From NCBI RefSeq assembly GCF_007992435.1, contig NZ_BKAG01000018.1:83441-147440 (forward strand): a stretch of DNA of 64,000 nt, in the 5' to 3' direction. How positions within the stretch are numbered: position 1 is the stretch's first letter; each line of letters starts with the position of its first letter. Below the pieces are notes generated by a model. The model worked only from the letters and a program-made list of their open reading frames with translations. It did not search any database and had not been told where the DNA came from. Both the position numbers and the translations under genes were made by a program. The stretch is from Prosthecobacter gellanilyticus (GTDB lineage: Bacteria > Verrucomicrobiota > Verrucomicrobiia > Verrucomicrobiales > Verrucomicrobiaceae). This document shows, one piece after another, positions 16,828-26,454 of this stretch.

Positions 16828-17940
16828 TTAGTTAGGCAGCAGCTCGTTCAGCGCTCGTTGCAGATACATCTTGAAGGCTTCGTGACCATAAAGCTTCACC
16901 ACCTCCCGGTGCAGAGTCTCCGGCTCATGCAGCCACGGCTGCTCATGCTCACGGCGGAAAAACTTCAGGATGGCCGCTGCAATCTTCTCCGGATCCCGTG
17001 GCGGCACCACGAAGCCCAGGCGGCCGTGATCCACAGCCTCCGGCGAGGCATCCTCACTCCCCACCAGGCAAGGGCGACCGCAGGCCAGAGACTCCAGATA
17101 CACAATCCCAAACCCTTCCCCCGTGCTCGGCATCACATAGAGGTCAGCCAGCCGATAGTAGTCCGCCAGCTCAGCCTCGGGAATGAAGCCCGTGAAGATC
17201 ACATGCTGCTCCAAACCAAGCTCCGCCACCATCTGGCGCAGTCGCGCTTCATCATCACCGCGCCCACCGATGACGTAGCGCAGTGTTGGCAGCGTCTGCA
17301 CCAGCTTGGGTAGTGCCTGCAGCACCTGGTCCTGCCCTTTGTAGCGTTCTGTGGCAGAGAGCCTGCCGACCGTGAATAGCACCGGCTGGGCCGCCTTCAG
17401 TCCATGACGTTCCAGCAGATAAGCGGCCTTGGGGCCTGGAGAAAAGTTTGCTTCTCTGAACGTGTTCGGCACCACTGGCATCCGGCTCAGCGGCACCTGC
17501 CCTTCACGCTGGATCACATCTCGCGTGAAAGCACTGACCGGCAGGATCCCGGTCATAGAGCGCAGAGCGCTGCCAAAGCTTCCGCCGAGCTGCCCCCATA
17601 CCTCGATGCCATGCGCCGCCGTCAGACACGAAATGCCAGCCCATCTCAGCGGAGACATCGCCTTGGCAAAATGCGGATGCGTGCTGAGCACAAAATCCGG
17701 CTTCTCCTTCAGCGCCCACATCACACCACTCGCCGCAAACGCCAGCGTGCGCGCCATCCCGCTTCTACTGCCGAAAGCATGAAAACCTCCCGCCGGATCA
17801 TCACGCATGTCGTTCTTGCTGAACACGCGCAGCTCCGCCTGCGGATAAAGCTCCCTTAAAGCCCGGACACAGCAGTCTGAGTAGTGCTGGATGCCTCCAG
17901 TCTCCTCAATGCCGCTGACCCAAAGGTGGATGCGCTTCAT
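16828..17940 (-). CDS. GT4 glycosyltransferase
   Basis: A 370-residue GT-B transferase. N-terminal MKRIHLWVSGIEETGGIQHYSDCCVRAL, then AHGIEVWG, and a C-terminal domain with VLFTVGRLSATERYKGQDQVLQAL and the E-x7-E motif EGFGIVYLE (about 285). The end of the protein (ALNELLPN) is encoded across a GTTAGG word. It precedes the amidotransferase by 5 bp and follows the Wzy-like gene by 29 bp. Donor and acceptor are unknown. Confidence 0.87.
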   Translation of the reverse strand: MKRIHLWVSGIEETGGIQHYSDCCVRALRELYPQAELRVFSKNDMRDDPAGGFHAFGSRSGMARTLAFAASGVMWALKEKPDFVLSTHPHFAKAMSPLRWAGISCLTAAHGIEVWGQLGGSFGSALRSMTGILPVSAFTRDVIQREGQVPLSRMPVVPNTFREANFSPGPKAAYLLERHGLKAAQPVLFTVGRLSATERYKGQDQVLQALPKLVQTLPTLRYVIGGRGDDEARLRQMVAELGLEQHVIFTGFIPEAELADYYRLADLYVMPSTGEGFGIVYLESLACGRPCLVGSEDASPEAVDHGRLGFVVPPRDPEKIAAAILKFFRREHEQPWLHEPETLHREVVKLYGHEAFKMYLQRALNELLPN

Positions 17941-17969
17941 ACTAACAAATATTGCGGCAGTCCGGCCAG

Positions 17970-19415
17970 TTACTCCGGATAGCGCGGATGCCGCAAAGGC
18001 TTCACAGGCCTGTTGACAGGGGGCGCCGCGTAGGCAGCCCGCGCCGCCTGGAGCTGACCAGCCACATCATAATACCTTTTGAAGAAGGCCGTGTGTACGA
18101 TCCAGACGAACACCGCGAAGGCCGCGCACGATCCCGTGGCTTCCGCCACAAGTCCGCCCGGCTGGAGGAGGCCCAGTCCAGGCAGGGCCCAGCGCGTCAT
18201 GCTCCAGTAGTCACCCTGGTGGTAGTAAAACCCCGCCCTGCGGTCAAACATACCCGTGATAAAACCAATCACCAGGAAGCCGATGCAGACTCCATACCAG
18301 CCGAAGTTCACATACAACTCCAGCACGTTTCCGGCACCCACGCTCGTCCCTTCCGCGAATTTTTGCCCCGTGAAGTGACTCACCACCGTGCCGCTCCCCC
18401 CTGTTGCAGGCTTGTTGGGCCAGATGATGCGCGGCACCCACGCAATCGCGGCCACCCACAGGGTGTAACCGTGGGCATAGTCCACCTTTCCCTGCGCCAG
18501 TTGCCGGATCGCTTTGCCCACAAGGTTGTTCTGATTCAACCGCAAGTCGATCGACTCCAGGTGATACTGCGTGTTGACGTTGAGCAGCTCGAAGTTTTCG
18601 ATGAGGCCATAGAAGCGGTCGACACGGTCCTCCAAAGTTTGCTCGCCCCAAACGGACTGCCGGATCTGCGCACGTTCACGCATCCAGTTCACATAAAACG
18701 TCAGGCCTCCGTACACCACCAGCGTCACAACGGCGAGCGAAAGCCAGCGGGGCCGGTAAAAGCGCAGCACAAACATCCACACCATCGACGCCGCAGTCGC
18801 CCCATAACTGGCGAAGCCTAGAAAGACAATCGTGATGAACGGGAACACGGCCGTCGCCAGCAATCCCAGCGCCAGTCTTTTCCCGTCCTTCAGATAGAAA
18901 GCTCTCGAGCAGTAAATGAAAACCGCCATCACAGAGACATAGGCACCCGCTGTCGCCATACTGCCCAAACTGGGAATCCGCTTCAGGATCGGGGCGCCGA
19001 AGAAGCACAGCAACGAGATCACCAGCAGCGTTCCAGGAAGCTGTGAGGTGATGCGCCGGTCCGCATGGAAAGCTTTCGGTTTGGGATCCGTACGCATCCA
19101 CAACGTCGCAGCCAGAAGCCCCACCACAAAAAAGCAGAACCCAAAACAGGCCGCGCGAAAGCCCAGGAAAGTGTTTTGTAGCGTCACCCCATCCTGGATC
19201 AGAATCTCCGACCTTGGAGTGTAACCCGGAAGTCCATGTACAAAGGCCCCCACAGCGTAAATGAACGTGAAGGAAAAAGTGTAGGCGGTCGGCAGGCCGA
19301 TCGCACGCCTGGAGTTCCACTGCTGCACCAGCAGCACCGAGACGGCGGCCAGATAGATCACCAGCAGGGTGTTCAGGTTGGCCTTGGTGGGTTCGGCTAG
19401 CAGGTCTTCAAACAT
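17970..19415 (-). CDS. O-antigen polymerase-like (Wzy-type) polytopic membrane protein
   Basis: A 481-residue protein with about 11-12 hydrophobic helices and a large hydrophilic loop near residues 255-335 (INQNNLV region and GYTLWVAAIAWVPRIIWPNKP). The segment TSVGAGNVLELYVNFGWYGVCIGFLVIGFI is characteristic of oligosaccharide-repeat polymerases. It would join lipid-linked repeat units in the periplasm. The soluble Pro/Arg-rich C-terminus is probably cytoplasmic. There are 112 bp without a gene upstream, so an internal promoter could be here, but I see no clear hexamers. Its presence beside an ABC exporter is unusual. Confidence 0.75.
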   Translation of the reverse strand: MFEDLLAEPTKANLNTLLVIYLAAVSVLLVQQWNSRRAIGLPTAYTFSFTFIYAVGAFVHGLPGYTPRSEILIQDGVTLQNTFLGFRAACFGFCFFVVGLLAATLWMRTDPKPKAFHADRRITSQLPGTLLVISLLCFFGAPILKRIPSLGSMATAGAYVSVMAVFIYCSRAFYLKDGKRLALGLLATAVFPFITIVFLGFASYGATAASMVWMFVLRFYRPRWLSLAVVTLVVYGGLTFYVNWMRERAQIRQSVWGEQTLEDRVDRFYGLIENFELLNVNTQYHLESIDLRLNQNNLVGKAIRQLAQGKVDYAHGYTLWVAAIAWVPRIIWPNKPATGGSGTVVSHFTGQKFAEGTSVGAGNVLELYVNFGWYGVCIGFLVIGFITGMFDRRAGFYYHQGDYWSMTRWALPGLGLLQPGGLVAEATGSCAAFAVFVWIVHTAFFKRYYDVAGQLQAARAAYAAPPVNRPVKPLRHPRYPE

Positions 19416-19527
19416 CAGAGGACATTCGGTGGAGCATTGGGGGGTGGGGACGAGCGGGACATACGCGCAGGCGGCTCAGAATCCAGTGCGCAATAGGTAG
19501 CTTCACCGGACATCCGGTATGGCAGCT

Positions 19528-20730
19528 TCAGGTTCGGCGCAGCCCGGCGTAGGCTTTCTCGGACATGGTGAGGAAGTCATCCGCCACCAGGTCCCAGCCC
19601 CGCTTGTCTTGGATCAGCCAGAGATTCTCCACCTGTCTCGCCAGGGCTTCCCGGTCTTGATCATAGGAGGACAGCCGCTGGATAAAAAGGTCCGGCCGGC
19701 GCGTGGGGAGCACCCACCCCGTCAGGTCGTCCGTGATGAGGTCGGGACCAGCGCAGTGACTGGTGCAGAGAACAGGCAGACAGGCCGCCTTGGCTTGTGC
19801 CAGCACAGCAGCGAAACCGTCATGCAGGGTGGGAAAGAAGAACACATCCGCCTGATTGTAGATTCCAGGCAGCTCTGACTCCGGCACCCGCGGCACAAGC
19901 TCAAACAGCTCCGATGCGCCAGCCACCTGGCTCATGGCATCCGGGGTGACACCTCCCACAAGGCGGAATTCCATGCGCCCTCGCAAAGCCCGGGCCACGC
20001 TGATCATGTCCCGCACACCTTTTTGCAGTGAGACATTGCCCGTGAAAAGCACCTTCAAAGGTGCGCCAGAGCGGATGCGAGCCAGCCGCTGATCCACCAC
20101 CTCGCGCGAAGGCCGGAACATCGTGTAATCACTCCCGAGAGCAAGACGGAGGATCTTATCTTCTTCATACCCACGTTGAAGGAAGGAGTTCCGCGCGTAG
20201 GAGGAGAGGGTGACGATATTGTGAGAGACCTGATACTCCTGCCGCTCACGATGCATCATCCATGTGCTCGGCAGCTCCACTTGAGCTCCGGCAAGGCGTG
20301 ATTCACGGTGGAGCTCCTTGTATTGATCACTGATGTGGGCGGATCCCCGCATCAGCAGGCGCAGCACGGGTCGCCGACGACGTTCCAGGTCACGATACGT
20401 TTCCAGCGCCACTCCGCTAAAGGCATGCACAATGTCCGTCTCATCCTGCATAATGCATCGGCTGGTCCAACGGGAGAACCCCTGATGAAGCAGACGCTCG
20501 AGGGCCTGGCATTTCTCCACCCAGCCCCAGCGGTAACCATAACGATGCAGCAACCCGAGCAGGGGAAGGCATTTCAAGTTACCTCTCGGCACACCAAACT
20601 GCTCCGCTTTGAAGGCAGGGTAGTTCGTGTACAGCTTCAGCGGCACACCTTTCTTGATCAGCGCCTCGGCCAATGCGAAGGCGTGAAAGCGGCCCTGAAC
20701 CACGATACTGACTGACAAGGGTGCGCTCAT
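19528..20730 (-). CDS. GT4 glycosyltransferase
   Basis: A 400-residue GT-B transferase. The N-terminal part (SIVVQGRFHAFALAEALIKKGVPLKLYTNYP) lacks the usual GG loop but has the Rossmann pattern. The C-terminal domain has LKVLFTGNVSLQKGVRDMISVARAL and an E-x7-E-like position replaced by DGFAAVLAQ (DADVFFFPTLHDGFAAVLAQ), that is, the first acid is Asp and the second is Gln. This places it in a divergent GT4 subgroup. Coupled to the CgeB-like gene by an ATGA overlap. Confidence 0.82.
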   Translation of the reverse strand: MSAPLSVSIVVQGRFHAFALAEALIKKGVPLKLYTNYPAFKAEQFGVPRGNLKCLPLLGLLHRYGYRWGWVEKCQALERLLHQGFSRWTSRCIMQDETDIVHAFSGVALETYRDLERRRRPVLRLLMRGSAHISDQYKELHRESRLAGAQVELPSTWMMHRERQEYQVSHNIVTLSSYARNSFLQRGYEEDKILRLALGSDYTMFRPSREVVDQRLARIRSGAPLKVLFTGNVSLQKGVRDMISVARALRGRMEFRLVGGVTPDAMSQVAGASELFELVPRVPESELPGIYNQADVFFFPTLHDGFAAVLAQAKAACLPVLCTSHCAGPDLITDDLTGWVLPTRRPDLFIQRLSSYDQDREALARQVENLWLIQDKRGWDLVADDFLTMSEKAYAGLRRT

Positions 20731-21773
20731 GCAGAAGGAATAAAACGTCCTTGCTCATGACCGAACAAGGTTTGCTCCATGGTTTCGAGCCTGCAGGCGT
20801 AAGTTGCGCCGGAGCTAATAACACGGTCACGTGCCGCAGCCGCCATGTGGGAGCGTTCAGACGCCGGCAGGGCCAGAAGCCGGCGCGCCTGGGACGTCAT
20901 GGAAGCCGTGTCCGTGAAGTAGCTCACCGCCTCCCCCTCTTCGCCAAAAAGCCTCCGGTGATCTTCCGTGTCCTCCACCAGCAGGCAGCCTCCGATGGCG
21001 GGCAGTTCATAGCTCCGCATCGAGTGTCCGTCACGATTCGCCCGCCGCACAAGGCAGAGATTGGCACCCGCAGCCGCCACAATCTTCCGGCAAGTGGCCG
21101 CGTCCGCATGACCGTGGGCGTGCGCGGCGAGGTCCGGATAGTTCTGCCAGTAACCTCCCCACAGTCCCAGCGGCACACCAGCGTCATTGAGCGCACGTGC
21201 GCAGGCCACGCGATCAGCATCCGCACCGCCGATGAAAGCCACCAGGCCTCCCCAGCGCTGCCGGTCGACCTCTGTGACATCGTCCGGCGGAAAATGATCC
21301 TCCGGCGCATAAGCAAAGGGCAGGTAGAAGACTCCCCTCACACCGTGCGCACGGAGGTCATCTTCATTCGCATGCCTCGGCGTGAACACATGCCGATAGT
21401 GCGGGAGAGCGCGCATGAACCACGGCGCACGGTGCTGCCGGTTCCAGGGATCATCCGTCAGAAAGTTCACCACCGGAATCCCGGCCCCATCCATTCTCTG
21501 CAGCGTCACTTCATTCAGAGGCGCCAGCCCGGTCACCAGCACCCAGTCAGGCTTCACACTCTGGCACCTCGCCCAGACAGCCTGGCTGAACTGCCCCATG
21601 CGCGGAGCCCGATGTCCCAAAAGGTGCCAGCAGACACGCCTCCACCACACGGGCCCTACGCTGGCGGCGTTTACATCCAGCAGTTCCACCTCGTGGCCCG
21701 ACGCGCGTGCCGCATTCAGAAAATGCAGGCCCACATGAGAGGGTTGTGGAATTCCAATGATGAGCAACCGCAC
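20727..21773 (-). CDS. CgeB-like glycosyltransferase (Glyco_trans_1_2 type)
   Basis: A GT-B protein of the spore-maturation CgeB type. It opens RLLIIGIPQPSHVGLHFLNAARASGHEVELLDVNAAS. The C-terminal signature SMRSYELPAIGGCLLVEDTEDHRRLFGEEGEAVSYFTD is the family hallmark. The longest frame runs far into the next gene, so I chose GTG at 21773, 20 bp after the upstream stop, which gives 348 residues and puts the conserved strand at the N-terminus. No Shine-Dalgarno. Coupled downstream by ATGA. Outside sporulating species such proteins occur in polysaccharide loci with unknown donors. Confidence 0.78.
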   Translation of the reverse strand: MRLLIIGIPQPSHVGLHFLNAARASGHEVELLDVNAASVGPVWWRRVCWHLLGHRAPRMGQFSQAVWARCQSVKPDWVLVTGLAPLNEVTLQRMDGAGIPVVNFLTDDPWNRQHRAPWFMRALPHYRHVFTPRHANEDDLRAHGVRGVFYLPFAYAPEDHFPPDDVTEVDRQRWGGLVAFIGGADADRVACARALNDAGVPLGLWGGYWQNYPDLAAHAHGHADAATCRKIVAAAGANLCLVRRANRDGHSMRSYELPAIGGCLLVEDTEDHRRLFGEEGEAVSYFTDTASMTSQARRLLALPASERSHMAAAARDRVISSGATYACRLETMEQTLFGHEQGRFIPSA

Positions 21774-21793
21774 GGACAGAGAAGCAACTAAAG

Positions 21794-22972
21794 TTAGGCG
21801 TATTTCACACGCTCCCAAGCCCGGCACACCCCAGCAGCCGCCTGCACGATGCTGTAGCGCCCCACCAGCTCTCGGCAGCGCCGGCGTGTGGCTGCGGGAT
21901 CCTCGAGCGACCATGAGGCGCAGCGCTCCAGCGCGCAGGCCAGGGAAACAGCATTCCCCGCCTCGCAGACCTCGCCTGTCCTCCAGGAAGCGATGAGGTC
22001 CGGCGCACATCCCACAGCATCACTCACCACCGCAGGCAGTCCGTGATGGAGGGCATCATTCACCACCAGGCCCCAGGTCTCCATCTCTAGGCTCGGCAGC
22101 ACCAGCACATCCGCCGCATGATACCAGGCGCTCAACCCTGACTGGTTCACAAATCCCGTGAAATGGCAGCGCATCCCCAAATCACGCGCGCAGGCCTCCT
22201 CCAGATCCTGCTGCAGCTCGCCTGAGCCCACGCAGACCAGATGCCCACGGTCACGCAGTTTCTGGGGCAGCGATCTCAAGGCCTCGGGCAGCAAAAGCAC
22301 CCCCTTGCGCCGGGAGAGTTTTCCGGAAAACAAAACCACCCATGCATCCGCGGAAACGCCAGCCTTCACACGGGTCGGCAGGCGCAGCGCCTCCCGCGCG
22401 GCCTCGCCCGTTTGAAAGGCAGATGTGTCCACGCAGTAGGGAGAATGAATGAGGCGCTCCTCATCATCCACACCTAACCTTTGATAGTGTTGGAGCGAAC
22501 GCTCCCCAAGGTAGAGACAGACGGAGCAGCGGCGGTACAAGCGCCGGAGCATCATGTCCCGCAGCAGCGCCCGCCACCAGTTGCGCTTGGAGTGTGGCAC
22601 ATCACTTGTCTCGCCTCGGAAAAGCAGCGGTACCTTTCTCTTCACGGCCCATTTCAAAGCCGCCCGATCCAGCGGATGATGATACCCCAGCGCCAGCACC
22701 GCAGCGGGCTTCATGTCATCCAGCGCAGCCTCCAGGCCTGCGGCAGTGACACTTTCATAATCAGCCGCGGCGGGCTGCAGCACTTGATGGGAATAACCGG
22801 CCAGCAGGTCCGTCTCCCACTGGAAAGAAGCTCCAAACTCCCGGTCGCGATATCCACGGACACTGAAATCACCTCCGTAGATGACATGCAGCGGCACCTT
22901 CTCGGCCGCACGCCTCCAGACCGGCGCATGATACTGCACCGGATGAGTCTCAATGATGGCGAGCCGGCTCAT
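21794..22972 (-). CDS. GT4 glycosyltransferase
   Basis: A 392-residue GT-B transferase. It starts MSRLAIIETHPVQYHAPVWRRAAE, a pattern found in a GT4 subgroup with HPVQY/HP near the N-terminus. The C-terminal domain has AWVVLFSGKLSRRKGVLLLPEAL and ETWGLVVNDA, where the first acid of the E-x7-E motif is present and the second is Asp. Its start overlaps the stop of the upstream fusion transferase by 4 bp (ATGA coupling), and its own stop is 20 bp before the CgeB-like start. Donor unknown. Confidence 0.84.
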   Translation of the reverse strand: MSRLAIIETHPVQYHAPVWRRAAEKVPLHVIYGGDFSVRGYRDREFGASFQWETDLLAGYSHQVLQPAAADYESVTAAGLEAALDDMKPAAVLALGYHHPLDRAALKWAVKRKVPLLFRGETSDVPHSKRNWWRALLRDMMLRRLYRRCSVCLYLGERSLQHYQRLGVDDEERLIHSPYCVDTSAFQTGEAAREALRLPTRVKAGVSADAWVVLFSGKLSRRKGVLLLPEALRSLPQKLRDRGHLVCVGSGELQQDLEEACARDLGMRCHFTGFVNQSGLSAWYHAADVLVLPSLEMETWGLVVNDALHHGLPAVVSDAVGCAPDLIASWRTGEVCEAGNAVSLACALERCASWSLEDPAATRRRCRELVGRYSIVQAAAGVCRAWERVKYA

Positions 22973-25128
22973 TTCAGGTGTGACGCCTGACTGTTCATTT
23001 GGGGTGAGCGGGGAGGCACCGGCCTTCTCCGGGTGATCGGATCTCCAGCACGCTCCTCCATCTGTTCCAGCACACTCGCGAACTGCTTCTCATAGTGCCA
23101 CTCTGCCCGTGCCATGGCGTGACCACGCCGTCCCATTTCAGCCACTTCATTCCTGTGACCGGCCATCCAGCAGAGCACATCGGCCAGCTTCTCCGCATCT
23201 CCCATCGGGCAGCTCATGGAGCAGCCCACGGCGGCATACAGACGCTCCCATTCAGCATCCGGAGGAATGATCAGCGCCAGCCCCTGCGAGGCATAGTCAA
23301 AAGGCTTGTTTGAGGCACCGGACATGTGTTGCATGTTGATGTCTCCCTCATGGATGCGCAGCATGCAAAGCCCCACATGGCAGCTGGATCCGCGCGCCAT
23401 TAGCTCCGCACGCTGGGGAATGGTGCCCAGGTATTCAAACCGGTCGCTCACCCCCAGCCGCGCAGCCTCCGTCATCAGCACATCCCGGTACGTCATGTTC
23501 GAAAGCGGGAAATAACCGATCAGCGTCAGCCTCACGTCCGCCTGGCACAGCGCCAGCGCCTCCAGGATGAACACGCCAAAGCGCTCAGGCACGATGGAGC
23601 CGTGATACAGGACCTTCAGCGGCCCCTCCAGCGGACGTGATGGAGCAGACTCAGGTATCTCGTCCAGACTCGGGCAGTTCCACACGCAGAAAGCAAGCCC
23701 GCGAGAGGACGTGGTGTCGAGAAAGTGATCAAGGCGCTTTTGGTTAGGTAGCAAGATCAGATGCGCATCACGGCCCAGACGGTTTCGGGACTTCCGCACC
23801 TGGCGCAGCACGCTGCCGTCCTGGGCTCCGCACCCGACCGGCGAGTCGTGCTCATGATAGACCAGCCTGGCCAGCCTCAGTTTCAGGATGATCTCCGCCG
23901 CCGGTGCCGACAACACGTCCGAGGCATACACCCACGCCGGCCGCCAGCGCAGCGCGCCCCACACGCACCAGAGGATAAAGCCCAGATAATGCAGCTTCTG
24001 CATCACACCCGGCTTCTGATACCTGATGCGCCGGACCCGCACACGCGGATGCGGCGCGAACTCCAGCCCGTCTGAGCCGTTGCTGTGGATGCCGCGGAAC
24101 TCCACCTCCCATCCTGAGCGGGCCAGCATGCGCGAGGCATGCTCCAGCGGCGGATAGCCCGCAGGATTTGTGTACTGGATGAAAAGCACACGCCGCGCCT
24201 TGGGCGCAGCGCTCAGGCGCACCACCAACCGTCCATCCCTGGACGTTGAGGTGAGCAGGAACCGCCTTTCCTTTTGCCGGTGATGGCGCCAGACCTCCAG
24301 CAGCGAATAACGCCGCACATACCCTTGGTAGTGGATGGCATGCGGCAGGCTGTAGGCGAGCTGACGCAGCAGTTCCAGCCAGCCCACCTCATGCCGGTGC
24401 CTCCACACATGCCTCACCGCACGCACCCAGCCCCACGGCTGGCCGATCCTCGGAAACCGCAGATAGGCCAGCAGCACTTCATTGCGGATCCACGGCAGCA
24501 CGGAGTGCCCGTGGTCCGCATACGGACGGTCATGCCAGGCGCGCATCCACAGGCAGGACAGTATGCTCCAGCCAGCCGCCTGAATCTGCAGGGACAAGTC
24601 TGCCTCCTCCACACCATAGGCCGCAGGCACGGGCACATACCCCGGAAGCTGCGCATACATGGATTTCCGGTTCACGGAGGCGCTGCCCTCAAATGACCTA
24701 ACAAGGGATGCTTCCAGCATCGGCATCAGTATCGGTTTCTCCCGGAGATACACCGCGGGTGACATCACTGCCGCGTTCGGAAAGGCCTCCATCACAGCCA
24801 GAGCTTGGGCGAAATATTCTCGATCCAGCGGCCAGGAGTCATCGTCAAAACTGGCGATGATTTCACAAGCCGCCTCATGGAAGAGGCGATGCCTTCCACC
24901 ACCCGGCCCTACATTCTCCGCCGACTTGATGAGCCGGACTGGAACGGGCAGTCCCGCGAATGCCCCGGCAGCCAGTTCCCAGCCGCCATCACAGTGAATC
25001 AGTATCTCCTGGGGCAAAGGCCTGCAGTCACAGATATAACGCAGCGACCTGCAAAGCGTCTCATCACTTCGATACGCAGGTATCGCCACACTGACAGGCA
25101 CGGAGTTAGGAATCTGAGCAGCCTCCAT
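22969..25128 (-). CDS. Bifunctional GT2-GT4 fusion glycosyltransferase
   Basis: A 719-residue protein made of two transferases. Residues about 10-255 are GT-A/GT2 (VPVSVAIPAYRSDETLCRSLRYI, then IIASFDDDSWPLDREYF as the DxD motif). A basic linker (about 255-310) leads to a GT-B/GT4 half (about 312-690: RVLFIQYTNPAGYPPLEHASRMLARSGW, LKVLYHGSIVPERFGVFILEAL, NKPFDYASQGLALIIP). The ATG overlaps the upstream stop as TGATG; a GTG two codons earlier is the alternative. Two successive sugars may be added by one polypeptide. Both halves keep their donor-site residues, so neither looks decayed. Confidence 0.82.
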   Translation of the reverse strand: MEAAQIPNSVPVSVAIPAYRSDETLCRSLRYICDCRPLPQEILIHCDGGWELAAGAFAGLPVPVRLIKSAENVGPGGGRHRLFHEAACEIIASFDDDSWPLDREYFAQALAVMEAFPNAAVMSPAVYLREKPILMPMLEASLVRSFEGSASVNRKSMYAQLPGYVPVPAAYGVEEADLSLQIQAAGWSILSCLWMRAWHDRPYADHGHSVLPWIRNEVLLAYLRFPRIGQPWGWVRAVRHVWRHRHEVGWLELLRQLAYSLPHAIHYQGYVRRYSLLEVWRHHRQKERRFLLTSTSRDGRLVVRLSAAPKARRVLFIQYTNPAGYPPLEHASRMLARSGWEVEFRGIHSNGSDGLEFAPHPRVRVRRIRYQKPGVMQKLHYLGFILWCVWGALRWRPAWVYASDVLSAPAAEIILKLRLARLVYHEHDSPVGCGAQDGSVLRQVRKSRNRLGRDAHLILLPNQKRLDHFLDTTSSRGLAFCVWNCPSLDEIPESAPSRPLEGPLKVLYHGSIVPERFGVFILEALALCQADVRLTLIGYFPLSNMTYRDVLMTEAARLGVSDRFEYLGTIPQRAELMARGSSCHVGLCMLRIHEGDINMQHMSGASNKPFDYASQGLALIIPPDAEWERLYAAVGCSMSCPMGDAEKLADVLCWMAGHRNEVAEMGRRGHAMARAEWHYEKQFASVLEQMEERAGDPITRRRPVPPRSPQMNSQASHLK

Positions 25129-26420
25129 CAGCACAAAAGTTCACGGTAAATTTCATCCATCTTTCTCGCCACATCCGTCATGGTCGGCGGTGGTTTAATG
25201 CCTGCACGCAGGCGCTCACGCAGAGAAGAGTCCTGGGTGAAGCGCCTCAAGGTCTCTGCCCATGCCACCGCATCACCTGCGGGTGCCAGCAGACCATTCT
25301 CTTCATGAGTCACCCATTCAGCGATGCCCCCGAGATCCGATCCCAGCACCGGAACGCCTGCGGCAAAGGCCTCCAGCATCACCAGTGGTCCAGTCTCAAG
25401 ACCAGTCGAAGGCACGGCCACTGCATCATAGCCAGCCATCGTCTGCACCACCTCGTCCGGAGATACTGGCAGATGGATCCGCACTCTCGCATCAGCCATC
25501 AGCATGTTGAGGAGATCCTGCATCCCCGCCTGAATATCCTTCTCGCGGACCAGATGACAGTGCAGTTCCAGCCGCAGGTCCGCCGCGTGTCTCAGCGCGG
25601 CTGCCAGCACATGCAGGCCCTTCACCGCATCCAGACGCCCAAAGAAGCCGATCTTCACAGATCCCTTTGAATCCTTCCTCGGGCTTCCAGCCGCCTCGCA
25701 CGCCTTCACGGCCAGCCCATGGCGCACAATACGGAGTTGTTCGGCGGTCACTCCATTTCGCCGCATCACCTCTCCACCCCATCGGCACAGTCCAATGACT
25801 CTCGACTGTCCTGCGAGCCACCTCAGCGCTGCCTCGGTGCGTCTCCGCACCAGCGGCCAGGCACGGAAAGGCACGCGCCCGCTGACATGCTGCATGACGG
25901 GTGAAGACAGGGTCAGCGCCCATGAAGCAGCGCTGCCCACACCCAGTCCATGGAGCATGCAAGCAGAGCAGCGCAGAGGCCTCATCTCACCATCACACGG
26001 GGTGTGTCCCCAGCGCATCAAAGTCCCTCGCATGCATGTCATTGTGGGCGTGTGATAGGTGTAGACACAAGGCAGCCCCCTTTGTCTCGCCGCCTCCAGC
26101 CACAGCACGGAGACGGCCGGACTGTACGCATGAAAATGCACCACGTCTGGCTTCTCCGCATCCAGCACTTCCGCGAACCCGCGTGCCGTCTGCACCTCTC
26201 CCGCGCCATACAGAGCCGCCTGCGTGAGTTTCTCGGGCATCTGGATGCGGTGCACCAGCACTCCATCCAGCACGTCCTTTCCACCATCCTCCGCCGGTAC
26301 CGCCACCTGGCTTGACCATCCTAGCGAGGGCAGCTCCCGGATCAGCCCCCGCACATACACCTCCGTGCCACCGCAGGCCGCCGGAAACCACGTGAAGGGA
26401 ATGTGCAGCACCCTTTTCAT
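25128..26420 (-). CDS. GT4 glycosyltransferase
   Basis: A 430-residue GT-B transferase. N-terminal MKRVLHIPFTWFPAACGGTEVYVRGLIREL has the Gly-rich loop; DVVHFHAYSPAVSVLW and CVYTYHTPTMTCMRGTLM are acceptor-side signatures of a GT4 subgroup with a cysteine-rich insert (CDGEMRPLRCSACMLHG). The C-terminal part has VKIGFFGRLDAVKGLHVLAAAL and ETGPLVMLE as E-x7-E. The cysteine insert resembles those in capsular transferases. The gene starts 35 bp after the epimerase stop and is joined to the fusion gene by TGATG. Confidence 0.86.
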   Translation of the reverse strand: MKRVLHIPFTWFPAACGGTEVYVRGLIRELPSLGWSSQVAVPAEDGGKDVLDGVLVHRIQMPEKLTQAALYGAGEVQTARGFAEVLDAEKPDVVHFHAYSPAVSVLWLEAARQRGLPCVYTYHTPTMTCMRGTLMRWGHTPCDGEMRPLRCSACMLHGLGVGSAASWALTLSSPVMQHVSGRVPFRAWPLVRRRTEAALRWLAGQSRVIGLCRWGGEVMRRNGVTAEQLRIVRHGLAVKACEAAGSPRKDSKGSVKIGFFGRLDAVKGLHVLAAALRHAADLRLELHCHLVREKDIQAGMQDLLNMLMADARVRIHLPVSPDEVVQTMAGYDAVAVPSTGLETGPLVMLEAFAAGVPVLGSDLGGIAEWVTHEENGLLAPAGDAVAWAETLRRFTQDSSLRERLRAGIKPPPTMTDVARKMDEIYRELLC

Positions 26421-26454
26421 TCAAAACCCGTGCATGCCCGCGGGCACATCGCCA

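Noticed and set aside
20727..22010. The long form of the CgeB-like protein
   Set aside because: Its first 79 residues overlap the upstream GT4 gene completely and have no similarity to the family; the GTG at 21773 is better.
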